Below are positions 10,931 through 20,060 of a stretch of DNA of 64,000 nucleotides, piece after piece; position 1 is the stretch's first letter; each line of letters begins with the position of its first letter. The stretch is taken from positions 310,001 to 374,000 of the forward strand of contig OX155961.1 in assembly GCA_944548615.1 (NCBI GenBank), given 5' to 3'. This DNA comes from Micropterix aruncella (taxonomy: Eukaryota > Arthropoda > Insecta > Lepidoptera > Micropterigidae). A model generated the notes under the pieces. That model made no database searches and was not told where the DNA came from. It saw nothing but the letters and a program-made list of their open reading frames with translations. The translations under genes and the position numbers were made by a program.

Positions 10931-11639
10931 TAGAAAAGAAAAGAAGGTTTAAAAACTGACAAATTTAAAAAAAAGACTGTCTACCCACAGCGTTAGAGTC
11001 AGTCAGTGAGTCAGATATGCGCCTAACTATGTTATAAGTAGAATTATTATGATTACTACTAGATTTTTGGCTAAAAACCACAAAATGATCTTATTGCCAC
11101 AAATAGGTACAACCTCCTCCAACCAAAGTATAATTTACGTCATACTACGAAAATCACGAATGAAATTTTGTCGCTTTATGAATGAATTTAGCAAATCGAC
11201 GGTTCAACTTATACTTATGTGTAGGTACTTTTACCCGCAGGCTTCATATTGAAATCGACCCTAAATCGATTTTCAAAATCAATATTCAAGTTTGATCTAA
11301 CAGTAATCACGTCAGTTTATGAAATAAATGACGTATTTTATTTTATAACTGTTAATTAGTTAACTTGTTGCACGAAGCCTATTCGTCTAGTCACCCCAAT
11401 GTGACGTCAGGCAAGGAATGTCAGAGCAGAGAAATGGTAATAATATACACGTAATAATACACGTTACTTACCTTAATAATCTATTTTTCTCCAGTATACG
11501 GCGTTTATGTTGTAAAAATTTTGATTTCCTGGCCATTTTGTTTTTTTAATAACGTAATTTATTTCGTCTTCTTTCGGAACACAATGTCAGAATCCTACCG
11601 TAACAGTGGCCGCGGTCATACTGTATTAATTCAATTTAT
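10931..11639. other. Interior of the Helentron-like insertion, no gene recognised
   Basis: AT-rich with short open frames (for example 11049-11252, +) that show no domain. Contains AGTCAGTCAGTGAGTCAG near 10998. Nothing else supported. Confidence 0.4.
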
Positions 11640-12147
11640 TTCTGATATCAGATAACTGCGCTCTATCGGTAAACGTTGAAATTATTCCGAATCATATGGA
11701 GCTGTGGAATCAAATGATTCGGAATAATTCCGATAGAGCGCCGCGCACGAATGTTATTCAATAAAACAACAAAACCGGATATTATTCTTTTATTCTTTGA
11801 CTATTCGAAAAAAATCGTAGATAAAAAGATAGATAATTAAATTATCTTTAAAATGGTGCAGGTTTCATAATAATACGCCAGATAGTATTTGCGTAGTAGT
11901 CGTTTTTGTGTTGGGTTAGACCTAATTTCACAAATTAATTAAACTATGTAATATAAACAAAATCTAAAATATTCAAAGCTAAGAATATTAGGAAAATGTT
12001 CTTGTTTAACATATATTTTTTTCGAATCGTAAGCAGTACTCGTTTAGACGTAATTATCAGTTTAAAATCATTAATTTTCGTTAAGAAATTTTTTCATTCG
12101 GTCGCCGCGCTGGGCTAGGCCCGCGATAAAAGCTATGCAATAGCTTA
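11640..12147 (-). repeat. Direct repeat unit, right copy
   Basis: Matches the left copy (9306-9823) in the same orientation, beginning CTGATATCAGATAACTGCGC and ending GCGATAAAAGCTATGCAATAGCTT. The inner hairpin is shorter than in the left copy (the CCGCTTCC part is missing). The LINE reading frame resumes directly after it. Confidence 0.8.
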
Positions 12148-12485
12148 AAAACCTAGCCCTACACGAAAGCGACAGTCTTGATTGTAACTGTGCACAAATT
12201 GAGCGTGTGCATTTTGTAAAGTACCTAGGTGTTCATGTCGATAAACATCTCCGGTGGCAAATACATATCGAAAAGGTCGCCGAAAAGGTCCGTAAACTAA
12301 TATATATCCTCAGGAGTATCAGAAATGTTTCAGATATGAAAACTATGAGATTCATACATTATGCCTTGGCACAGTCACTGATGATGCATGGCAATATCGA
12401 ACTAAGGCGACGCGGCCATACTGCACCTAGACCCACCAATAAAAGCCCAAAAAGGTAAATAGATAAATAAATGGATGTGTCAAAT
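12148..12485 (+). pseudogene. LINE reverse transcriptase fragment, right half
   Basis: Continues the RT interrupted at 9232: QIERVHFVKYLGVHVD then LRWQIHIEKVAEKVRK and IRNVSDMKTMRFIHYALAQSLM. These align with IKYLGIEIDPYLRW and LRSVLDVKTLRSVYCALAQSLM of the - strand LINE at 12.5-15.7 kb. It is the post-palm thumb region. The frame breaks near 12390 and the fragment ends where the oppositely oriented LINE begins, so two related LINEs meet tail to tail. Confidence 0.75.
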
Positions 12486-12490
12486 ACGGC

Positions 12491-15468
12491 CTAGGTCAGG
12501 ATGTGAGTCACCATTTCTTCGCACTGGCTTCTACCTTTCGTCATGAGCCACTTGAAAATATATTTCTTAAGAGTCAATTTACTAATTGAACTCTGCACTT
12601 TAGCCTTCCCCAAGGAGGAGCAGAAGGAATTATAAAGACGCGGTGCCAGAAACGCGTAATGCCTCTGTGCAAATCTCGTATTCACTCGCTGGTGGGATTG
12701 TCTATTTTTATTTCGGGTGTCATATGAGTGGTTTAGCGAAGAATGACGATCAGTGCAGCTATGGAAATGCATAACAATATTTCTCACGTATAACTGTCTC
12801 ACATCCAAAACGTCGAATGCCCTAAAAAGCTCATCGGACGGATATAAATAATGCTTCCTATTAATGACGCGAACTATCGCCTTTTAGGCCTTAATTAACG
12901 GGTCCAGGTGCATCCCGGCCGCACCACCCCAGCCAATCTGTCCGTAGGACATAAGCGACTGAGCCAATGCACAATATACTGATCGTAGGGTTTTCACATC
13001 TAGCACACTTCTGAGATTTCTGAATACATAAATACATTTTCAAATCCTCCCTGAAATACTATTGATATGTACATTCCATCGGAGATAAGGATCGATTTCA
13101 ATTCCTAGATATTTGATGATATTGACCCGTTCTATTGTATTATGGACAATGTCTTCTTCCAAATTTAATTTAAAGGTGGGCGCTGGTTGCTGTCGAGAAT
13201 CTATGCTGTAGGTCATGTATTTTGTCTTACCCACGTTCAGGGTTAGCAGGTTGCTATCCAACCAGTTTTTCACTTTTTTCAACGCATGTGTAGCCATATT
13301 GTAAACACTTTCCCAATTGGTTGAAGCAAGTATGATGGCCGTATCATCGGCGTATGTCACGATCTCACCCCCAGTATCAAGCTCACATAAGTCGTTTATA
13401 TAGATCAGAAACAGAGTAGGTCCCAGAGTGCTACCCTGCGGAACGCCATAACTATTAGAGCACTCTTCACTGAGAGTGTCACCAACCCGAACCCGCTGTG
13501 TTCTCTCGGAAAGATAGCTGCGAAACCACTGATGTTCTCTGTCTTTGATGCCTATCTTTATTAATTTCTTAAGTAGGATTTTATGATAGATAGTATCAAA
13601 TGCCTTCGCAAGATCCAAAAATATTGCAAGACACCTTCTGCTTTTGTCTAAGTGGTTTGTAATGCATTCCGTAATACTTAATATGTCATCATGGGTTCCT
13701 TTATTTGTCCTAAACCCAAACTGACTGTCCGATAACAGGAAGTTTTTTTTTCCAGATGAGAGCAGAGCTGATTGTTTATGAGCTTTTCAAAATTTTTTGA
13801 TAACACACCAAGCACTGAAATAGGTCTATAGTTGTTGGGATCGTATTTATCGCCTGATTTAAATATCGGGGTAATATTTGCGGACTTAAATGCATTTGGG
13901 AAGATTCTGTTTTCTATGCTAGAGTTGAATATAAGCGTAATAGGAGTGACCAAATATTTTGCTGAAACTTTTAGTGTTTTAGCAGATATTTGGTCTGATC
14001 CCTTTGCACAGTTTACCTTCATATTTTTTATTACATTCAAAGCTTCGTCTTCAGTAATATATTTTATTGTAAAGCATGTATTGTTGGTCGTATCAATCCT
14101 TTGCGCAATTTGCTGTTCAGTAGCTTGCAAATGGTGACATACTTTTAACGCTAGAGTTTTTTCGATGCCCGAAAAATGTTTATTGAGTGCGCTTGCTATT
14201 TTGGCTTCACCTTTTATTTTATCATTGCCAATGTTTAGCTCGGATATATTGCCTTTGTTTGTTCTTTTTAGATTACTCAGCTCTTTTACTACATTCCAAG
14301 TCGTTTTAGGATTATACTTGTCGTCTTCGATCTTCTGTCTATAAAAGTTTTCCTTTGTTTGTGTTACTAGTCTTGCGCATAAGTTGCGATATCTTTTATA
14401 ATAATTTTGTAACCTGATGTTATCTGGATATAGTTTGGTTTTTTTATGTAATGCATCCCTCTTATGTATCGACTTCACCAACCCCGGCGTAATCCACGGT
14501 TTTATTTTTCTAGTTCTATGTGATCTAGCTTTTATGGTGGTATGGTTAGACAAATGAGTTCGGAACATATCTAAAAATTTGTCAGTAGCGCTGTTTACAT
14601 TGAGATCTGTTAACACATAGGTCCAAGTTTCCATGGACAATGAGTGATGTAGGGTTGCTTCATCGACTATTTTAATTTTTTTCGGGTTTGGTGATCGACC
14701 TGACCATCTGTGGCCATAGACTGCAATTAATGTGCTGTAATGGTCGGTCACTGTTGACTGGATTACTGCGGATTTGGCTTTGTGCCTTGATCTGACATAT
14801 ACATGGTCTATATGGTCTAGTCATGACTGCACTTCGCCATTTACTCTGGTTGGAGTGTTTATAGCGGAAATAAACCCTAATTCGTGCAAGTAGCATTCGT
14901 AATCATCAGCATATATCGATTGGTGGCCGTAGGTATTGATATTGATATCCCCAGCAAGAACAGTGTTCAAGGCATTATTATGATCATTGCATAAGCGCTT
15001 TATGTTTGAAATGAGTGAATGTATAAATTGTGTGGCATTGGATTGCGATGGAGAGCGATATATTGCCACAATACTGATATTACTATAGTGTAGATGAAGC
15101 CCATTCGCGTCATCTATATATAACTCATTCACGGATACGTTTAAAGATGGTCTCGTATACACAACGACGCCGTCTGATCGACTGCGATTATTTTCGGTGT
15201 GACTGCAATCATAGCCTTCCAACTGTGGAATTCGAGCAACAGCATTAATCCAACATTCGGTCAAGATGATCACGTCGATGTTCAAATTAAGTGTATGTAG
15301 AAATATCATAAGTTGGTCCCAATTTTTGTTAATGCTTTGTATATTAAGGTTTAATATGGAACTATTATATTCTCCAGCGAATTTCGTTCGAGAGTCAGGT
15401 GGGTAGGTAATATCGGCTATTTGCATGGAATCTAGGACACATAGTTCATCGCTTATCACGTCAGCCAT
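12491..15468 (-). pseudogene. LINE ORF2: endonuclease-reverse transcriptase
   Basis: From the start at 15468: endonuclease with LNIQSINKNWDQL, the catalytic-site strand IDVIILTECW (Glu), AIYRSPSQSN and LAGDININ (Asp-Asn pair). After a TGA at 14821 the same frame continues (DHIDHVYVRSRHK) into the linker and RT: YDPNNYRPISVLGVLSKNFEKL, FLDLAKAFDTIYH, GVPQGSTLGPTLF, and the intact catalytic YADDTAI (about 13350). The thumb IKYLGIEIDPYLRW precedes a stop at 13040, after which CALAQSLMSYGQ and a C-terminal block with HSYDTRNKNR (12490-12810) follow. About 990 codons in all. The protein would nick target DNA and prime reverse transcription; this copy cannot make it intact. Confidence 0.85.
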
Positions 15469-15752
15469 AGTGGTTGGTGATATAAAGTTTTATCAATTTC
15501 GATATTTTCAATTTGTTGAAATCGCTTAGGAAGTGAGAGGAAGTCATATTTACTGGAAAGGCATTTCAATCTACATTTTATTAAGGCATTTTTATTCTTA
15601 CCATTGTCTCTCATATTCAGGGTTGTAAGGCAATTGCAGCATTGAATCCGTGGAATTTTGTCTTCAGAGCACAGCTTGTTTAACTCATTGCTATACTGTG
15701 GCTTAGTAATTAAAACATCAAATACATGGTTTAACTTGCAGCACGTGCTCAT
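15456..15752 (-). pseudogene. Short frame upstream of LINE ORF2
   Basis: A 98-codon frame overlapping the ORF2 start by 13 bp in another frame. It carries cysteines in pairs (STCCKL, QCCNCL, KCRLKC) that could be remnants of an ORF1 or of an N-terminal extension of ORF2. No complete zinc knuckle is visible. It may be just the N-terminal end of ORF2 displaced by an indel. Confidence 0.4.
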
Positions 15753-16131
15753 AAAAGTATCCAGTTTTAAAAAAGTTTCTATGATTTTGTGCTACTTTGT
15801 TGTATATTACTATTATAATCGGTAAATTGGCTATTGCCAAATGTTCGAAACATAAGCTTTTGTTGTATATATCGCTGTTTATAATCGTTAGTGTTATTGG
15901 TATAGATATCACTTTTGTATTACTCATTAATACAATTAATTCATTTATGTTAGTAGTGCACTTGAAGACATTTTACCATATGTGTTTTGTATTTTTACAT
16001 ATATTTTACTGTGTTGTGTTTGCGCTTAATACACCTTGATAATGTCGATTTGATATTTTCAGATTCACTTCACATTCACAAATTAATAGATTCGTATTCG
16101 TGCCGACACCGCTTTTAGTTTTCTTATTTGC

Positions 16132-16310
16132 TGTGTTAATTATAATTATTTTGTTCAATATGTATACATAAAACCCCAATTTATACGTGGATCAAGCCAA
16201 CGTGACGGACATCTCTGTTCTTCGTCGTATAAAAGCATTCTTGGCGTTACTCAGTTTTACGTTTAATAAAGATAAAATTTATTCATAATTTATTTTTACA
16301 TTTAGGTACA
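16132..16310 (+). promoter_or_regulatory. Possible solo LTR or promoter-bearing relic
   Basis: The segment begins TGTGTTAATT, has GTCGTATAAAAGCATTC (TATA-like, 16227-16243), an AATAAA at 16264, and ends GGTACA. This resembles a short LTR. I found no matching target duplication, and the sequence to the right quickly passes into Rep-C. Treat as a guess. Confidence 0.3.
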
Positions 16311-16414
16311 CTGAGCTCGCGACAAGCTGGAAATAATCTACCAATCGATTTCTTGGTCCATTTAGTGCTAAAGATAATCAGTTTTTTGATTGCTTTCTTA
16401 GTTTATATTTTTAA

Positions 16415-16577
16415 GATTCTACTTTCCCACCAACCGACCAGAAGGGAAAGTTTTGTGAACTCCCCTTTTTTTTCGATATGATGAAGAAAATATCTATTTT
16501 GAGCCCCTTCGATATGATTAAGTCTATTTCCAGATTGAAGTCTGGGTGTCTGTCTGGCTGAGTGTCCGTCTGTGTGT

Positions 16578-16622
<45 letters not shown>

Positions 16623-16985
16623 TGTATTTCTCCACGATAGCGCCCAACCGCTTAATGCGATTGAGCTGTTTGGTATGCAGGAATCATTTGGTCATGGCAA
16701 GAATTTAAAAGATTCTAATTAAAATCGGTCTACCAGGTACAGCGTTAGTCGTATTTCAATTTCGTATTATTAGACTTAGGGACTTGAAATTTGATATACA
16801 GAGCCGTAACGGCTTTGCGAAATTTTGCTTGGAATATCTCATATACCAGCTACACTAATAATATTTAAACTCGGCCATACATTTTAATCAAGTATTAACG
16901 CCGAGACGCCCGAGACTAGCCGAAAAAACAGCTGCGCCGTCCGAGGCGGTTGTGTAACGGTACCCAAACTCATAGATTTTATTTA
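16415..16985 (+). repeat. Rep-C copy with GT microsatellite
   Basis: Begins near CTTTCCCACCAACCGACCAG, contains TCGATATGATGAAG, a (GT)n array (16570-16626), TCTCCACGATAGCGCCC and TTTGGTCATGGCAAG. The same order occurs at 50767-51347. Divergent reverse copies lie at 38170-38590, 42790-43080 and 48170-48380. Non-coding. Confidence 0.7.
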
Positions 16986-17439
16986 TGGAATTATTATTTA
17001 GATAAAATCAATCCTTGGCTACTTGTCGGTGAAGTCTTGGAGTGACACAACCGATGTTTTAAATATTTTACTATTATAAAATTAAAAACTTTGACATACA
17101 ATTATTATTTATACAAGCTGTTTGAGTTTTACGTTTATTATCTGGAATAAGGCTACAATGTCGGACACAATTTTGCTCGAATTCCTAGCGAAAACTTTGC
17201 ATAGGTACTCTTAACTAAGGAAAACGAAAATTTTACTTGATTATCTTAATATATAATCTATTAGTAGGTATTTTTGTTTTTACCATGGCCATATTTCAAT
17301 CATTACATCAGTTTTAGAGTGGATGTTTAATAAAATGTATCCTTATGCTATATTGCTTGATTTATCTCTTGATACCAATACGTAAAGATTACGTTTGGAC
17401 GTGACACGCGCAAGGGCCACGTAAAGTTATCCATGAAGA

Positions 17440-17830
17440 AACATTCTCAATAGGCAATATACACACGGGAGCTATGAATCCGGATCACCAACATAAACCC
17501 TCATATTTCGGAAACTAAGAATGCTAGCTTATTCAATAATTACCACTATAATAATGAATATTGAATATCAGGGTTGTTTCTTATATATTTTTAGTGACAG
17601 AACAGAAAAAGTGAAAACAAATGCAGCGAATTCAAAGTTCGATTTTTAAAAAATCATTTATGTCGTTTCTAGCATTCTTGATGACATTACTTTACAGCAA
17701 ATCAGTTTTATTAATTTTGTTTGAGTAGTATTAAATTTTCGATTAAATATTTTTATATGAATAAGTTAGAATCCTTAGTTTTCGAGATATCATAATTTAT
17801 GTTGGTGACCTGGTAGCATATGTTTAATGT
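17440..17830 (-). mobile_element. MITE, second copy of the 24.5-kb family
   Basis: Its outer ends (CGGGAGCTATGAATCCGGATC at the left, TTGGTGACCTGGTAGCATA at the right) and interior (CTAAGAATGCTAGCTTATTC; GACAGAACAGAAAAAGTG) match the element at 24471-24870. The interior is in the opposite orientation relative to that copy. Terminal inverted repeats are more decayed here. Confidence 0.6.
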
Positions 17831-17858
17831 TTCGTTGCACCGTATTTCAACGCCAATA

Positions 17859-18592
17859 CTGCCGTCGTAAATGAAAGCACAGTAACTTCATTTACTGTGT
17901 TTATACAAGTTTGGTTCTTTAAAATCACGAGTTGGAGTACTATAAGGCAAATTTTTCGGTTTGTCTGTCGATGTATAGTTACCGAGATACCTTAGATAAA
18001 AACAAGGTATTTTTAAAAAATCTGAATATTTTAAATAAAAAACACAGTATGCATATTTTTTAAAGTTAAAATACAGTAACCTCTAATTTACTGTGATCTT
18101 TATATTTTTGTTTGGCTACAACACGGCTTCTTCAGATACTGTGGTTTTAGGTAAAATTTTGTTTAAAAAGTTAATTTATTAATACACAAATTAATCACAG
18201 TATCTTAATTACTGTGTTTAAGGTACCTGCAGTTTTTTATTGATTAAAAAAATATATATATTTTACATGGTTAGGACACAGTAATATGTAAAATTTACCT
18301 ATAATACAGTAACCACCAGATACGGAGTTAAATGCTTAAACATATAAAATTTATCAAATTTTTTTCCTAATTTAAAACACAATATCTAATTTAATTAATT
18401 CAACAATTATAATTTATTATATATTTTTATGTAGAATTGAAGTTCTAACTATTTTTTAACATTAAAGATTAAAAGAAATAATCTATATTGATTATTTTGT
18501 TCATGAAAACAAATATTTAACAACTGAACTTTGACCGCGTTTTTCTCAAAATGTCTTTTTTCAAGTTACTGCGTTTTTATTTACGACGGCAG
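17859..18592. mobile_element. DNA-transposon-like MITE with AATA duplication
   Basis: The ends are inverted repeats: CTGCCGTCGTAAATGAAAGC at 17859 and the complement of a near-identical sequence ending at 18592 (TTTACGACGGCAG). AATA lies directly outside both ends (17855-17858 and 18593-18596). The interior repeats a dyad CACAGTAA...TTACTGTG at 17878-17899, 18072-18096 and 18196-18216, with half-sites between. There is no open frame. A 4-bp duplication is compatible with several cut-and-paste superfamilies. Confidence 0.75.
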
Positions 18593-18846
18593 AATAGCTC
18601 TCAACCAATTATGACAGCTTCATAAAGGACATTTAAAAGGCATTTTATACTTATATTAGAGTCGTGAGCTAACAGAAAGAAGTATGTTTTAAGGATTGGT
18701 AGATTGCTATGAAGAAAATATAAAAAACGATGGGTAATCGCATTAAATTATAAAAAAATTCGAAATGGGCAAAATCTGAAGAAAAAAAGGCGCAATAAAT
18801 TTAACTCGTCAATTGTCAGTCACCTTTTTACAAATAGTGATGTTCT

Positions 18847-19170
18847 TTACAGTTCAACCTTACGCGAAAGATAGTCTAACCAACAGAGATAATTAATTAG
18901 AATCTGTTCAGCTGTTCTTGAGTTTGTCGCTATCAAATGTCCTAGAGAATATATAAAGATTGCACAGACGGTTGTTTTCATCCACTTAACTTGCCAATGT
19001 TCAGGCCACGTTTTAGATGTGTCTATCATATTATACATAAAACTTCCTCGAAAGAAACTAACCAACACATGAAACCACATCAAAATCCGTCCAGTATAGT
19101 TTAGCGCCATCAAACACACGGACATATGTTTAATGTAATTTTTAAATAAGGAAAAATTATGCGAATTCAA
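18847..19170 (-). CDS. Gustatory-receptor-like exon (tentative)
   Basis: A 107-codon frame with hydrophobic stretches (HVLVSFFRGSF and VCAIFIYSLGHLIA) followed by an amphipathic SRTAEQILINYL...LSRKVEL segment. In insect gustatory receptors a loop of the type E-A-x-x-T-x-x-I-x-x-x-L ... x-x-V-E-L precedes the conserved C-terminal exon, so the resemblance is to that region. A possible splice donor (CT|GTAAAG) overlaps the stop, and CGC|GTAAGG lies slightly upstream. I could not find the expected downstream exon with its T-Y-x-x-x-L-x-Q-F end. It may be a lone or degenerate exon, or not a receptor at all. Confidence 0.35.
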   Translation of the reverse strand: MNSHNFSLFKNYIKHMSVCLMALNYTGRILMWFHVLVSFFRGSFMYNMIDTSKTWPEHWQVKWMKTTVCAIFIYSLGHLIATNSRTAEQILINYLCWLDYLSRKVEL

Positions 19171-19550
19171 CTAGAATTTCTATATTGTGGGACTTTTTGA
19201 AGTAATTAATTTGCAATTACGTTTAAATTAATAATTAATTGTGTATATACGAATTAACACAGCTGCGTCAAATGAGGAAAAACGTAAGAAGGGAAATTGA
19301 CAGCAAACTTTCCAGAAATAATAATTTTATTTGCCAAAAAAGATTTGATGGTAAAAATACTCAACATTTGATACAAAGCCAATGTCGATTTTGCCATAAT
19401 ATGTACGAATTTATAAGAATTGATGAGTACGACCTTTTATAACAACAATGATGAGAAGGGGGGGGGGGGGGGTTGAAAATAGATAGGGAAAACATAGTGG
19501 ATGCAAGATAGTGGGGCTAATTAAGTTTATCGTGATGCAGTTTAAAAATG

Positions 19551-19892
19551 GTCAACGTAAATATTGTAAACGATAGGCATCAAACTGAGTGTTTTTGTAG
19601 TTAACAGTGCATTTCAGTAGATATGTAGAAATAGGGTTTGGCAGCATAGTCGTATGTATGTAACAGCACAATCCCGTGTACTCAATTATATTTGTCTTAA
19701 AAAGATATATTGTTCATTTTCTCACAAGACAGATGCTGCTCAGAAACTATGCAGTGTTTGCGTAACGATCTTCGCTTACAACGTAAATATTGTAAGTGAT
19801 GCGATAGTCACCAAACGGAGTGTTTTGAAGTTAATAATGCATTTCAGCAGATATGTAGAAATAGAGTGTAACAGCATAGTAATATTGTAAAA
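19551..19892. repeat. Two direct copies of a 110-bp unit
   Basis: CAACGTAAATATTGTAA ... GCATTTCAG(T/C)AGATATGTAGAAATAG occurs at about 19551-19655 and again at 19778-19888, roughly 227 bp apart. Copies differ at several sites. Non-coding. Preceded by a poly-G run (19458-19472). Confidence 0.65.
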
Positions 19893-19904
19893 GGGACTCT
19901 CTCT

Positions 19905-20060
19905 CAACTCTTTCAGGGGAGGGAAGGAGGGGGAGGGAGGCCGAGGGAGAGGGGGGGGGGGGGGGAGGGGAGGCAGGGGCCTTGTCCACTTGCCGGGAAA
20001 ATCTTGGGGTGCCGCAAAGGATTTTTTGTCTAAGATTAGTGTTAACGGATTTATCATATT
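19905..20060. repeat. G-rich tract with adjoining repeat segment
   Basis: Nearly 75 bp of G/A-rich sequence including a run of about 14 G (19950-19964), then CTTGTCCACTTGCCGGGAAAATCTTGGGGTG. A related phrase, AAGTCTTGGAGTGACACAACC, occurs at about 17031 and in reverse at about 28358 beside a C-rich tract. The tract could form G-quadruplexes. The proline-rich antisense frames are by-products. Confidence 0.6.

Larger units (their letters stand above)
9233..12147 (-). mobile_element. Helentron-like insertion with OTU fragment
   Basis: The insertion splits a LINE RT. Its ends carry the inverted 15-mer AAGCTATTGCATAGC (about 9235) and its complement (about 12130-12146). It contains two direct copies of a roughly 510-bp unit (9306-9823 and 11640-12147), an OTU protease fragment and a 26-bp minisatellite. 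Helentrons are known to have asymmetric short terminal inverted repeats, to encode an OTU domain, and to insert between T residues; the flanks here (CTT|AAAA) are compatible. The left unit alone has both terminal motifs, so the structure may be a full short copy fused in tandem with the 5' part of a longer one. No Rep or helicase frame is visible. Confidence 0.5.
12486..15752 (-). mobile_element. Nearly complete non-LTR retrotransposon, degenerate
   Basis: A CR1/Jockey-like LINE on the - strand, with an upstream short frame, an APE-type endonuclease, a reverse transcriptase and the C-terminal extension, in the standard order. It is inactivated by an in-frame TGA near 14821, a frameshift at a T9 run near 13747-13755, and a stop near 13040. 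The 5' limit is unclear; no 3' tail or target duplication was found, and its 3' side abuts another LINE fragment. Clade assignment needs a phylogeny. Confidence 0.8.

Noticed and set aside
9306..12147. LTR retrotransposon with 510-bp LTRs
   Set aside because: The two direct repeats lack TG...CA ends, primer-binding site or retroviral-type proteins between them; hairpins and terminal inverted motifs fit a rolling-circle element better.
16411..16647. Threonine/histidine-repeat open frame
   Set aside because: It is the translated GT microsatellite of Rep-C.
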